Part shown: piece after piece, positions 7,959 through 16,158 of the stretch
Layout: each line of letters opens with the position of its first letter
How positions within the stretch are numbered: position 1 is the first letter of the stretch
Assembly (NCBI GenBank): GCA_045636125.1
Contig: JAZTWX010000001.1
Coordinates: forward strand, 1-64,000
Source of the DNA: HGM04593 sp045636125
GTDB taxonomy: Bacteria > Bacteroidota > Bacteroidia > Bacteroidales > Bacteroidaceae
Reading direction: 5' to 3'
DNA length: 64,000 nt
The notes under the pieces: generated by a model
Told to the model about the DNA's origin: nothing
The model's input: the letters and a program-made list of their open reading frames with translations, nothing else
The model's database searches: none
Made by a program: the position numbers and the translations under genes

Positions 7959-9308
7959 ATGCACAGAGTCGTAAAAATTTGTAAAGGATTGGATATCAAT
8001 CTCAAAGGTGCTCCCGTTGCAGAATTCACAACAGTTGCCGATGCTAAGCTCTATGCTTTGCAGCCGGCCGATTTCACACGCGTAACTCCCAAGGTGGTAG
8101 TTAAGGCAGGTGATAGCGTGAAGGCAGGCGAGCCTTTGTTCGTTGATAAGAATTGTCCTGAAATGCAATTCGTTTCGCCCGTTAGCGGAACTGTTGCAGC
8201 GGTTAACCGCGGTGAGAGAAGACGCGTACTCAGCGTCGTAGTAGAGTCGGACGGCAAGTTCGAGTCGGTGGAGTACAAGGCAAAAGATGTTCTTTCGCTT
8301 TCGGCCCAGGAAGTAAAGGCCGACCTGTTGAAAGCCGGTATCTTTGCATTTATGCGCCAGCGCCCCTACGATGTAATTGCCAGCCCCAGTGATTCACCCC
8401 GTGCCATCTTCGTGTCGGCATTCGACTCGAAACCCTTGGCAGTGGACTTTGAGGTTGCACTCAAAGGCAACGAAGAAGACTTCCAGACAGGTCTCGATGC
8501 ACTTTCCCGCATCGCACCCGTATACTTGGGAGTATCGGCAAGCCAGAAGGCTGCTGCGTTGAGCGTTGCAAAGAACGTGACAACCACAATCTTCAAAGGT
8601 CCTCACCCCGCAGGTAACGTAGGTGTACAGATCAACCACGTCGCTCCCGTAAACAAGGGCGAGATTGTGTGGACCATCGGTGCCGAGGAGGTAATCTTCA
8701 TCGGTCGTCTCTTCAACAAGGGAAAAGTCGATTTCACACGTACCATTGCACTTGCAGGTAGCGAGGTCAAGAATCCCTCTTACAGCAAAGTAATTCTCGG
8801 TGCACAGATAAGCAACCTCGTTGCAGGCCGCTTGAACAACGAGAACCCCTTGCGCGTAATCGACGGCAACGTGCTCACCGGCAAGCCCACAACAATCGAC
8901 GGCTTCCTTGGCGCGTTCTCAACCGAAATAACCGTAATCCCCGAAATTATGGGCGGCGACGAAGCATTCGGTTGGATAGCACCCCGTTTCTCAATGTTCA
9001 GCACCAGCCGCAGCTATTTCAGCTGGCTCACCCCCAAGCGCAAATACACCATCGATGCCCGCATCAAGGGTGGCGAGCGCCATATGATCATGTCAAACGA
9101 GTACGGCAAAGTATTCCCCATGGACATCTACCCCGAATACCTCATCAAAGCCATCATCACCGGTAATATCGACAAGATGGAAGAGCTTGGTATCTACGAG
9201 GTTGCGCCCGAGGACTTTGCACTCTGCGAGTTTGTCGACTCATCGAAACTTGAATTGCAACGCATCGTGCGTGAGGGCTTGGACAAGCTCCGTGCCGAAA
9301 TGTGCTGA
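7959..9308 (+). CDS. nqrA: Na+-translocating NADH:quinone reductase subunit A
   Basis: NqrA (449 aa) is the cytoplasm-facing peripheral subunit of the Na+-NQR complex, which oxidises NADH, reduces quinone and exports Na+. The N-terminal barrel-sandwich-like segment is visible as KVVVKAGDSVKAGEPLFVDK and FVSPVSGTVAAVNRGERR. The long central region with GPHPAGNVGVQINHVAPVNKG is typical of NqrA and its RnfC relatives. It carries no iron-sulfur motif, which separates it from RnfC. It is the first gene of a complete nqrABCDEF operon with its own promoter. Confidence 0.96.
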   Translation: MHRVVKICKGLDINLKGAPVAEFTTVADAKLYALQPADFTRVTPKVVVKAGDSVKAGEPLFVDKNCPEMQFVSPVSGTVAAVNRGERRRVLSVVVESDGKFESVEYKAKDVLSLSAQEVKADLLKAGIFAFMRQRPYDVIASPSDSPRAIFVSAFDSKPLAVDFEVALKGNEEDFQTGLDALSRIAPVYLGVSASQKAAALSVAKNVTTTIFKGPHPAGNVGVQINHVAPVNKGEIVWTIGAEEVIFIGRLFNKGKVDFTRTIALAGSEVKNPSYSKVILGAQISNLVAGRLNNENPLRVIDGNVLTGKPTTIDGFLGAFSTEITVIPEIMGGDEAFGWIAPRFSMFSTSRSYFSWLTPKRKYTIDARIKGGERHMIMSNEYGKVFPMDIYPEYLIKAIITGNIDKMEELGIYEVAPEDFALCEFVDSSKLELQRIVREGLDKLRAEMC

Positions 9309-9377
9309 TACGGATAATCGCCCCGCAACACCCCGCGGGCGGTGCTAACAAATAAAGCAAACAAAAAAACACATCTT

Positions 9378-10571
9378 ATGAAATTTTTGAGAAACTATCT
9401 TGATAAGATTAAGCCCAATTTCGAGAAGGGCGGCAAGCTGCAAGCTTTCCGTTCGGTATTCGACGGAATGGAGACTTTCCTTTTCGTGCCCAACGATACA
9501 TCGAAAAGCGGTGTTAACATTCACGATGCGATAGACAGCAAGCGCATTATGTCGCTTGTAGTTATTGCACTTCTTCCGGCACTCTTGTTCGGAATGTATA
9601 ACTTGGGTTACCAGAATGCACTTGCAGCAGGTAAACTCGCCGAGACATCAATGTTGCAAATGTTCCTCTTCGGTCTTGCCATCACTCTCCCCAAAATCAT
9701 CGTAGCCTACCTCGTAGGTTTGGGAATCGAGTTCACCGTAGCACAGTGGAAGAACGAGGAGATTCACGAGGGCTTCCTCGTTTCGGGTATCCTCATCCCT
9801 ATGATCGTTCCCGCAGGCTGCCCCCTTTGGGTGCTTGCAGTAGCAACAGCCTTCTCGGTAATCTTTGCAAAAGAGGTATTCGGTGGTACAGGTATGAACA
9901 TTGTAAACGTGGCACTCATTGCCCGTGCGTTCATCTTCTTCGCCTATCCCTCGGTAATCTCGGGTGAGAATGTATGGGTAGCCACCGACTCAATCTTCGG
10001 TCTCGGCTACGACCTTCCCGACGGTTACACCTGCGCAACAGCGCTTCAGTTCATGAACTCCGGCCAGGAAATCCTTGGTGCAACAGGCGCTCAGCTCTCG
10101 CTTTGCGATATGATAAGCGGTCTTATGCCCGGTTCAATTGGTGAGACAAGCGTCATTGCCATCGCCCTTGGTGCCGCTCTCCTCTTGTGGACAGGCGTTG
10201 CCAGCTGGAAGATTATGGCAAGCGTGTTCGTAGGCGGTATCGCAATGATTCTTCTCTTCACAGGTCTTGTACCCGAGAACCCCGCATTGCAGCAGCCCTT
10301 CTACACACATCTCCTTCTCGGCGGTTTCTGCTTCGGAGCAGTCTTCATGGCTACCGACCCCGTTACAGCAGCCCGCACCGAGACAGGTAAATACATCTAC
10401 GGCTTCGGAATCGGCGCAATGGCAATCCTCATCCGCGTCTTCAACCCCGGTTACCCCGAGGGTATGATGCTTGCCATCCTTCTTATGAACGTAACAGCGC
10501 CCTTCATCGATTATTGCGTAGTTCAGTCAAATGTAAAGGCACGCGCCAAACGTCTAACCAAAAAGAACTAA
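9378..10571 (+). CDS. nqrB: Na+-translocating NADH:quinone reductase subunit B
   Basis: NqrB (397 aa) is the large membrane subunit that carries covalent FMN and riboflavin and takes part in Na+ transport. The start at 9378 gives the family N-terminus MKFLRNYLDKIKPNFEKGGK; an in-frame GTG upstream has no support. About ten membrane segments follow. The region expected to carry the FMN-threonine reads DGYTCATAL, with Thr221 as the likely site; many homologues have S/T-G-A-T there, so Cys replaces Gly. PGSIGETS follows at 251-258. It is six bases before nqrC. Confidence 0.96.
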   Translation: MKFLRNYLDKIKPNFEKGGKLQAFRSVFDGMETFLFVPNDTSKSGVNIHDAIDSKRIMSLVVIALLPALLFGMYNLGYQNALAAGKLAETSMLQMFLFGLAITLPKIIVAYLVGLGIEFTVAQWKNEEIHEGFLVSGILIPMIVPAGCPLWVLAVATAFSVIFAKEVFGGTGMNIVNVALIARAFIFFAYPSVISGENVWVATDSIFGLGYDLPDGYTCATALQFMNSGQEILGATGAQLSLCDMISGLMPGSIGETSVIAIALGAALLLWTGVASWKIMASVFVGGIAMILLFTGLVPENPALQQPFYTHLLLGGFCFGAVFMATDPVTAARTETGKYIYGFGIGAMAILIRVFNPGYPEGMMLAILLMNVTAPFIDYCVVQSNVKARAKRLTKKN

Positions 10572-10577
10572 TGAGAT

Positions 10578-11453
10578 ATGGCAGCAAATAAATATGTATG
10601 TAAAGTGTGCGGATACACACACGAGGGCGACGCGGCACCCGCAGTTTGCCCCCTTTGTAAAGCCGCTGCATCGGAGTTCGAGCAGGTAGGCGGTGCAAAG
10701 AACGAGAAAAAGGCAAAGAAAGGTTTCAACACCGGCAGCGACTCTTATGCAATCATCTACGCATCGGTGGTAGTTGTAATCGTAGCTTTCCTTTTGGCCG
10801 GCGTTTCATCGTCACTCCGTCCCTTGCAGGAGGAGAACATCCGTCTCGACAAGAAAAAACAGATACTTTCGTCACTCAACATCAAGAACGTTGCCGACGC
10901 AGCAGCCGAGTACGACAAAGTAATCAAGAGCGACCTTATTATAGACAACGCAGGTGCGACAGTAAAGGAAAACGGTGGCTTCGATGTTGCCAACGATGCA
11001 ATCAACGACAGTAACCTCCCCCTCTACGTAGCCGAAATTGAAGGTGAGAAAAAATACGTTATCCCTATGACAGGTAACGGCCTCTGGGGCGGTATCTGGG
11101 GTTATGTAGCTGTTAACAGCGACGGTAACACCATCTACGGAACCTATTTCTCACACGCCAGCGAGACCCCCGGTCTTGGTGCCGAAATTGCCAGTGATAA
11201 GTTCCAGAGCCGTTTCCCCGGCAAGAGCATCATTGCCGACGGCGCAGTGGCACTCGGTGTAACAAAGAAGGTGGCAAACGAGGACAGCGAGGTTAACGCA
11301 ATCTCAGGCGCAACCATCACCTGTAACGGTGTGAACGATATGTTGCAGAACACAATGAACAGCTACAAGGCCTATCTCGTAGCATTGCAACAGCCCGCAA
11401 CACCCATTGTAGAACAAGAGCCTGTTCAGGAGGCAGTAACAGAGGAAAAATAA
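10578..11453 (+). CDS. nqrC: Na+-NQR subunit C with N-terminal rubredoxin-like domain
   Basis: NqrC carries a covalently bound FMN exposed to the periplasm. The core is normal: one membrane segment (about residues 58-80, SYAIIYASVVVVIVAFLLAG), the SETPGLGAEI motif, and the flavinylation motif SGATIT (Thr246 or Thr248 region). Unusually, residues 1-40 form a rubredoxin-like knuckle domain: YVCKVCGYTHEGDAAPAVCPLC, with Cys8, Cys11, Cys24 and Cys27. A lysine-rich linker (41-50) joins it to the membrane segment. There is no Met between the domain and the membrane segment, so it cannot be excluded by a later ATG start. The domain would lie in the cytoplasm and could bind Fe or Zn. The product is 291 aa, longer than common NqrC. 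Confidence 0.93.
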   Translation: MAANKYVCKVCGYTHEGDAAPAVCPLCKAAASEFEQVGGAKNEKKAKKGFNTGSDSYAIIYASVVVVIVAFLLAGVSSSLRPLQEENIRLDKKKQILSSLNIKNVADAAAEYDKVIKSDLIIDNAGATVKENGGFDVANDAINDSNLPLYVAEIEGEKKYVIPMTGNGLWGGIWGYVAVNSDGNTIYGTYFSHASETPGLGAEIASDKFQSRFPGKSIIADGAVALGVTKKVANEDSEVNAISGATITCNGVNDMLQNTMNSYKAYLVALQQPATPIVEQEPVQEAVTEEK

Positions 11454-11455
11454 CT

Positions 11456-12082
11456 ATGGGACTATTTTCAAAGAAAAACATTGAGGCGCTTCAAACGCCC
11501 CTCTTAAAGGAGAACCCTGTAACCATCCAGGTGCTCGGTATCTGTTCGGCACTTGCTGTTACAAGCAAATTGGCTCCTGCAATTGTAATGGGCCTTTCTG
11601 TAACAATCATTGTTGCTATGGCCAACGTTATCATTTCACTCATCCGTAACACCATCCCCAGCCGCATCCGCATCATCATTCAGCTTGTGGTAGTAGCTGC
11701 GCTTGTAACCCTTGTGAGCGAGGTGCTCAAGGCCTTTGCCTACGATGTAAGTGTTCAGCTCTCGGTATACGTGGGACTCATCATCACCAACTGTATCCTC
11801 ATGGGACGTTTGGAGGCCTTTGCAATGCAGAACAAGCCCTGGCCCTCGTTCCTCGACGGTATCGGTAACGGTCTCGGTTACGCAATGATTCTTATTATGG
11901 TTGCCATCGTGCGCGAGATATTCGGTTCGGGTACATTGCTCGATATCCCCGTAATACCCCAATGCGCTTACGAGGCAGGATACATTAACAACGGTCTTAT
12001 GCTCATGGCACCTATGGCATTCTTCCTCATTGCCATCATCATCTGGGTTCAGAGAGCAAAAGACAAGAGTTTGCAAGAATAA
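11456..12082 (+). CDS. nqrD: Na+-translocating NADH:quinone reductase subunit D
   Basis: NqrD (208 aa) is one of two homologous six-helix membrane subunits that, with NqrE, hold an iron centre in the membrane. It starts two bases after nqrC, so translation is probably coupled. Visible family segments are NPVTIQVLGICSALAVTSKL near the start, VYVGLIITNCILMGRLEAFA in the middle and DGIGNGLGYAMILIMVAIVREIFGSG. The cysteine in ITNCILMG is the expected metal ligand region. Confidence 0.96.
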   Translation: MGLFSKKNIEALQTPLLKENPVTIQVLGICSALAVTSKLAPAIVMGLSVTIIVAMANVIISLIRNTIPSRIRIIIQLVVVAALVTLVSEVLKAFAYDVSVQLSVYVGLIITNCILMGRLEAFAMQNKPWPSFLDGIGNGLGYAMILIMVAIVREIFGSGTLLDIPVIPQCAYEAGYINNGLMLMAPMAFFLIAIIIWVQRAKDKSLQE

Positions 12083-12107
12083 TAATTTAGATACAGAAGA
12101 ATAGATT

Positions 12108-12734
12108 ATGGAACATTTTTTTAGTTTGATTGTCCGTTCGATATTCGTGGACAATATGGTATTTGCCTTCTTCTTGGGTATGTGTTCATATTTGGCTGTA
12201 TCTAAGAGCGTGAAGACAGCTATCGGCCTCGGTGTAGCCGTTATATTTGTGCAGACTATCACCCTCCCCGTGAACTACCTGTTGCAGACAAAAGTACTTG
12301 CCAACGGTGCAATTCTCGAGGGCGTCGATTTGAGCTTCCTTGCATTCATCCTCTTCATTGCCGTTATTGCAGGTATTGTGCAGTTGGTCGAAATGATTGT
12401 GGAGCGCTTTGCCCCCGCGTTGTACAGCCAGCTCGGTATCTTCCTTCCCCTTATCGCTGTAAACTGTGCCATCATGGGTGGTTCACTCTTTATGCAGCAG
12501 CGCATCGGTATGGAAGCCAACAACCCCCAGGCAATTCTCAATTTCTGGGATTCGGTAGCCTTTGCAATCGGTTCGGGCTTTGGCTGGATGGTAGCAATTG
12601 TGCTCTTTGCAGCCGTTCGTGAGAAAATGGAGTACTGCAACATCCCCAAACCCTTGCGTGGCCTTGGTATTGCTTTCATCACCGTGGGTCTCATGGCTAT
12701 GGCGTTTATGTGCTTCTCGGGTATTAAAATGTAA
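12108..12734 (+). CDS. nqrE: Na+-translocating NADH:quinone reductase subunit E
   Basis: NqrE (208 aa) is the inverted-topology partner of NqrD. It begins MEHFFSLIVRSIFVDNMVF, followed by LGMCSYLAVSK with the first conserved Cys, and then LPLIAVNCAIMGGSLFMQQR with the second. These cysteines are the likely ligands of the membrane iron centre. It lies 25 bases after nqrD and 12 bases before nqrF, in canonical order. Confidence 0.96.
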   Translation: MEHFFSLIVRSIFVDNMVFAFFLGMCSYLAVSKSVKTAIGLGVAVIFVQTITLPVNYLLQTKVLANGAILEGVDLSFLAFILFIAVIAGIVQLVEMIVERFAPALYSQLGIFLPLIAVNCAIMGGSLFMQQRIGMEANNPQAILNFWDSVAFAIGSGFGWMVAIVLFAAVREKMEYCNIPKPLRGLGIAFITVGLMAMAFMCFSGIKM

Positions 12735-12746
12735 TATTGAATAACT

Positions 12747-14015
12747 ATGGATATACAATTGGTATTAGCAAGTATAGCAGTATTCCTTGTAATCATCCTT
12801 TTGTTGGTGATTATCCTGCTGGTGGCAAAAAAATATTTGTTGCCCTCGGGAAATGTCAAGGTTAAAATCAATGGCGAGAGCGAGGTTGAAGTTGCAGCCG
12901 GTGGCACCCTCCTGGGTACAATGGCCGAGAACGGCATTTTCCTCCCCTCGGCTTGTGGTGGTAAAGGTTCTTGCGGACAGTGTAAGGTACAGGTTCTTGA
13001 GGGCGGTGGCGAAATCCTCCCCTCCGAGACCGGTCACTTCTCACGCAAGGAGCAGCAGGCCCACTGGCGTCTGGGTTGCCAGGTTAAGGTCAAGAACGAC
13101 CTTGCCATTAAGGTGCCCGAGTCGGTAATGGGTGTTAAAGAGTGGGAGTGCGAGGTTATCTCTAACAAGAACGTGGCAACCTTCATCAAAGAGTTCATCG
13201 TTGCGTTGCCTCCCGGTGAGCACATGGACTTTGTTCCCGGTTCTTATGCGCAGATTAAGATTCCTACATACGATATGACATACGACAAGGATATCGACAA
13301 GAGCCTCATTGGCGACGAGTATCTTCCCGCTTGGGAGAAATTCGGTCTTCTCGGCCTCAAGTGCAAGAATACCGAAGAGACCATCCGCGCCTACTCAATG
13401 GCCAACTATCCCGCCGAGGGCGACCGCATTATGCTCACCGTGCGCATTGCGACACCTCCCTTCAAGGCCGACCGTTCAGGCTTTATGGATGTACCTTGCG
13501 GTATAGCATCATCGTACATCTTCACCCTTAAACCCGGTGACAAGGTTATAATGAGTGGCCCTTACGGCGATTTCCACCCCATTTTCGACTCAAAGAAAGA
13601 GATGATGTGGGTAGGTGGTGGTGCCGGTATGGCTCCCTTGCGTGCACAGATTATGCACATGACAAAGACCTTGAAGACAACCGACCGTACAATGACCTAC
13701 TTCTACGGTGCGCGTGCGCTTAACGAGGTGTTCTATTTGGAGGACTTCTTGCAGCTCGAAAAAGAGTTCCCCAACTTCACCTTCCACCTTGCGCTCGACC
13801 GTCCCGACCCCGCTGCCGATGCAGCCGGCGTAAAATACACTCCGGGCTTCGTACACCAGGTAATCTACGAGACATATTTGAAAGACCACGAGGCACCCGA
13901 GGATATCGAGTACTATATGTGTGGTCCCGGACCTATGTCAAAGGCAGTTGTAAATATGCTTGTTGACCTTGGCGTTGAGGAGAAATCAATTATGTACGAC
14001 AACTTCGGCGGATAA
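12747..14015 (+). CDS. nqrF: Na+-translocating NADH:quinone reductase subunit F
   Basis: NqrF (422 aa) is the NADH entry subunit. Domains in order: one N-terminal membrane helix (about 5-26), a 2Fe-2S ferredoxin domain with SACGGKGSCGQCKV and the fourth Cys in RLGCQVKV, an FAD-binding domain with the IRAYSMANYP motif, and a C-terminal NADH-binding domain with GGGAGMAPLRAQ and MCGPGPMSKAV. All expected cofactor residues are visible. It closes the operon and is followed by a strong terminator. Confidence 0.97.
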   Translation: MDIQLVLASIAVFLVIILLLVIILLVAKKYLLPSGNVKVKINGESEVEVAAGGTLLGTMAENGIFLPSACGGKGSCGQCKVQVLEGGGEILPSETGHFSRKEQQAHWRLGCQVKVKNDLAIKVPESVMGVKEWECEVISNKNVATFIKEFIVALPPGEHMDFVPGSYAQIKIPTYDMTYDKDIDKSLIGDEYLPAWEKFGLLGLKCKNTEETIRAYSMANYPAEGDRIMLTVRIATPPFKADRSGFMDVPCGIASSYIFTLKPGDKVIMSGPYGDFHPIFDSKKEMMWVGGGAGMAPLRAQIMHMTKTLKTTDRTMTYFYGARALNEVFYLEDFLQLEKEFPNFTFHLALDRPDPAADAAGVKYTPGFVHQVIYETYLKDHEAPEDIEYYMCGPGPMSKAVVNMLVDLGVEEKSIMYDNFGG

Positions 14016-14044
14016 TCTGTTTCCTTCGAAATACAAAAGAAAGG

Positions 14045-14077
14045 GTGGGGCACGCAAAAAGCGTGCCCCACTTTTTT
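14045..14077 (+). terminator. Intrinsic terminator of the nqr operon
   Basis: An 11-bp perfect GC-rich stem (14045-14055 with 14061-14071) with an AAAAA loop runs into six T residues. The T-run overlaps the -33 element of the next promoter. Confidence 0.95.
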
Positions 14078-14105
14078 GTTTCCCCTCGCAAAATAGCTAT
14101 CTTCG
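14075..14105 (+). promoter_or_regulatory. Promoter of the glycosyltransferase gene
   Basis: TTTG (14075-14078), a 19-base spacer and TATCTTCG (14098-14105) match the Bacteroidetes consensus. The element supports the start of the downstream gene at 14125, about 12 bases after the probable transcription start. Confidence 0.7.
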
Positions 14106-14124
14106 CAGTGTAAACAAAGCAGCA

Positions 14125-15033
14125 ATGTTCCTTTCGATACTCATACCCACACATAACTACATCTGCGCCCCGCTGGTAGCCGCTCTAGTGGAGCAGGCGA
14201 GCCGCCTGCCCGCGCTGCAATACGAAATTATTGTAGCCGACGACGGTTCCACCCGTGCCGATGTTCTTGCCGCCAACCGCGCAATAAACTCAATGCCGTG
14301 TGCCGAGTATTGGGAATTCGGGGAAAATGTAGGCCGTTCGGCGGCGCGCAACCGCCTTTTCAGCCGCAGCCGCGGTACCCACCTTCTCTTTTTGGATAGC
14401 GACGGCCTGCCCGCCTCTTCCGCTTTCCTTGGTAATTACCTTGCGGCGCTTGCGCAGCAGCCCACAGGCGTGCTCTGTGGTGGAATTGTGCACCCCGCAC
14501 AGCTCCCCTCGCCTGCAGTGTCGCTTCGCTGGCGTTACGAGAAAAAAACCGAACAGCGGCTCACACGTGAGTGGCGTAACGCTCACCCTTACACCAATTT
14601 CCGCTCCTTCAATTTTTTAATAGACAGGGAGAGTTTCGCAGCCGTGCGTTTCGACGAAAAAATACGCCATTATGGCTTCGAGGACAACCTCTTCGGCAAT
14701 GAATTGCGTCGCCGTGGTGTGCCCGTGTTGCACGTGGATAACCCTATGCTGAATGTCGATATAGAGCCCAATGCCCTTTATGTGAAAAAGAACGAAGAGG
14801 CGCTGCGCACCCTTGCCGCCCACTATGAGGCGCTTGCCCCGCTTGTGCGCATTTCGGGCTTTGTCAATAGGGTTGAGCGCTTGCGTTTGGGGTGGCTTTT
14901 GTCGTTTGTTTACAGCGTTTTACGCCCGCTGTTGCTGCGTAATTTGTGTGGCTCGCGCCCTTCTGTTTCTTTGCTTAATTTTTACAAGGCCGGCTATTTG
15001 CGTTCGTTGCTTGTTGCTCGCAAGCAAGGGTGA
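14125..15033 (+). CDS. Glycosyltransferase family 2 protein
   Basis: This is a 302-residue GT-A fold glycosyltransferase, probably acting on a surface glycan from the cytoplasmic side. Family signs are SILIPTHNY at the start, VADDGSTRAD (UDP-sugar binding), NVGRSAARNRL, and the metal-binding DSD in LLFLDSDG. HYGFEDNLFGNELRRRG in the second half is the ED-containing acceptor region. The longer open frame starting inside nqrF is rejected because a promoter and terminator lie between. The third codon positions are rich in C and G compared with neighbours. The acceptor and sugar are unknown. Confidence 0.88.
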   Translation: MFLSILIPTHNYICAPLVAALVEQASRLPALQYEIIVADDGSTRADVLAANRAINSMPCAEYWEFGENVGRSAARNRLFSRSRGTHLLFLDSDGLPASSAFLGNYLAALAQQPTGVLCGGIVHPAQLPSPAVSLRWRYEKKTEQRLTREWRNAHPYTNFRSFNFLIDRESFAAVRFDEKIRHYGFEDNLFGNELRRRGVPVLHVDNPMLNVDIEPNALYVKKNEEALRTLAAHYEALAPLVRISGFVNRVERLRLGWLLSFVYSVLRPLLLRNLCGSRPSVSLLNFYKAGYLRSLLVARKQG

Positions 15034-15072
15034 GGGTAGTGTTTTGTTTCATGGTGGCGTGGGAGCTGCTTA

Positions 15073-15424
15073 CTATAAAGTTCTCGGTGTTATTTTGCGG
15101 CTATTCTCTCAATTAAGTATTCTTTTTGTTCTTCTTTCTGTGCGACAGAAAGAAGCAAAGAGCTCGGCACAGAATTCGCGATTCAAACAAAGCTTTGCGT
15201 TCCGGTCGCTTTGTTTTCGCCGTTGTTGTCTTTACGCGGCAAATTCGGGAACGGGGCAACTCGCTGTACACGTTTACCGTGCAACGCTGCTTTCCCAACG
15301 CTCAAACATTCCCCGTTCTTTTTCCTCGTTTGTCGCTAACAACAACTCACGCTCATACAGTGCCGTTTTTAGGGGATTACTCTTGCTGTGGTTTTCCATT
15401 GCAATAGTGATTTCTTAACTCCGC
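15073..15424. repeat. Structured repeat, copy 1
   Basis: This is the first of two direct, imperfect copies of a roughly 350-bp non-coding unit (second copy 15491-15843). It contains several perfect hairpins: 15131-15141 with 15145-15155 (11 bp, 3-base loop); 15185-15193 with 15208-15216 (9 bp); 15249-15256 with 15311-15318 (8 bp), enclosing a small hairpin 15269-15272 with 15278-15281. Open frames across it change residues freely between copies, so coding is unlikely. It lies downstream of the glycosyltransferase gene. Confidence 0.85.
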
Positions 15425-15480
15425 CACTCTGTTTACAGAGGGGAGGTGTCACAAACGTAGTGCTGTGACGGAGGGGAGTG
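15421..15480. repeat. Short hairpin-rich spacer between the repeat copies
   Basis: Between the copies lies a compact palindromic segment: CTCTGT-TT-ACAGAG (15427-15440), GTCAC (15448-15452) facing GTGAC (15465-15469), and outer arms CACTC (15425-15429) with GAGTG (15476-15480). It resembles a REP-type intergenic repeat. Confidence 0.55.
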
Positions 15481-15490
15481 AATGTACATT

Positions 15491-15843
15491 CTATAAACTC
15501 CTCGGTGCTATTTTGCGGCTATTCTCTCAATTAATTGAGTTTCTTTTATGTTCTTTCGTCACGCGAAAGAACCAAAGCGCCGGCACAGAGATTCGCGATT
15601 CAAACAAAGCTTTGCGTTCCGGTCGCTTTGTTTTCGCCGTTGTTGTCTTTACGCGGCAAATTCGGGAACGGAGCAACTCGCTGTGCACGTTTACCGTGCA
15701 ACGCTGCTTTCCCAACGCTCAAACAAGCTCCGTTCTTTTTCCTCGTTTGCCGCTAACAACAACTCACGCTCATACAGTGCCGTTTTTAGGAGATTACTCC
15801 CGCTGTGATTAACCATTGCAAGAGTAATTTTTTAATCCGGCAC
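15491..15843. repeat. Structured repeat, copy 2
   Basis: This is the second copy of the unit, offset by about 418 bases. The hairpins are kept while sequence changes: 15550-15558 with 15564-15572 (9 bp, different bases from copy 1); 15602-15610 with 15625-15633 (identical to copy 1); 15666-15674 with 15727-15735, where a G-C pair of copy 1 has become an A-T pair. The inner hairpin is extended to TGCACG-TTTAC-CGTGCA. Confidence 0.85.
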
Positions 15844-16029
15844 CGTTAAAAATTGAATGAGACACCGAGAAATTAAAGCGCGCATTTATTAAAAGATTCA
15901 ATGCTTATCGCTAAAATATGAAGGCAAATTCGTAAAAACATAATTGGGGCACCAGCTATATATTTTACCCCTCAACTTTTGGAGTTGATCCCAGAATTTT
16001 ACGTTGGTCCTATTGAACCCCGTAGAGTG
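15844..16029. other. Non-coding stretch with no recognised element
   Basis: This AT-rich stretch lies between the repeat pair and the tRNA-Arg terminator. No gene, promoter or tRNA was recognised. A small inverted pair, CAACT-TTT-GGAGTTG, is visible near 15976-15990. Confidence 0.4.
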
Positions 16030-16064
16030 AAAAAAAAGAAAAGGAGCTTCATTTGAAGCTCCTT
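16030..16064 (-). terminator. Intrinsic terminator of tRNA-Arg
   Basis: A perfect 10-bp stem (16041-16050 with 16055-16064) is followed, on the minus strand, by a T-rich tract, directly downstream of the tRNA. Confidence 0.85.
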
Positions 16065-16065
16065 G

Positions 16066-16139
16066 TGATCCCGACAGGATTCAAACCTGTAACCTTCTGA
16101 TCCGTAGTCAGATGCTCTATTCAGTTGAGCTACGAGACC
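16066..16139 (-). tRNA. tRNA-Arg(ACG)
   Basis: A 74-nt cloverleaf on the minus strand. The acceptor stem GGTCTCG pairs with CGGGATC with two G-U pairs and discriminator A. The anticodon arm is TCTGA-CTACGGA-TCAGA, giving anticodon ACG. The T arm is ACAGG-TTTGAAT-CCTGT. The CCA end is not encoded. A consensus promoter and a terminator flank it. Confidence 0.95.
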
Positions 16140-16158
16140 GTGTCGTTTTTTGACATTG

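Noticed and set aside
9342..9377. Earlier GTG start for nqrB
   Set aside because: The added residues do not match NqrB, whose N-terminus begins MKFLRNYL at 9378.
13960..14124. Extended N-terminus of the glycosyltransferase overlapping nqrF
   Set aside because: A strong terminator and a consensus promoter lie inside this stretch, and the family N-terminus begins at 14125.
14813..15812. Several open reading frames of 60-200 codons across the repeat pair, on both strands
   Set aside because: They lie in overlapping frames, have no promoter or family match, and amino-acid changes between copies are frequent. The conserved feature is base pairing, not protein.
15050..15850. CRISPR array
   Set aside because: Only two long copies exist, with no short regularly spaced repeats and no cas genes nearby.
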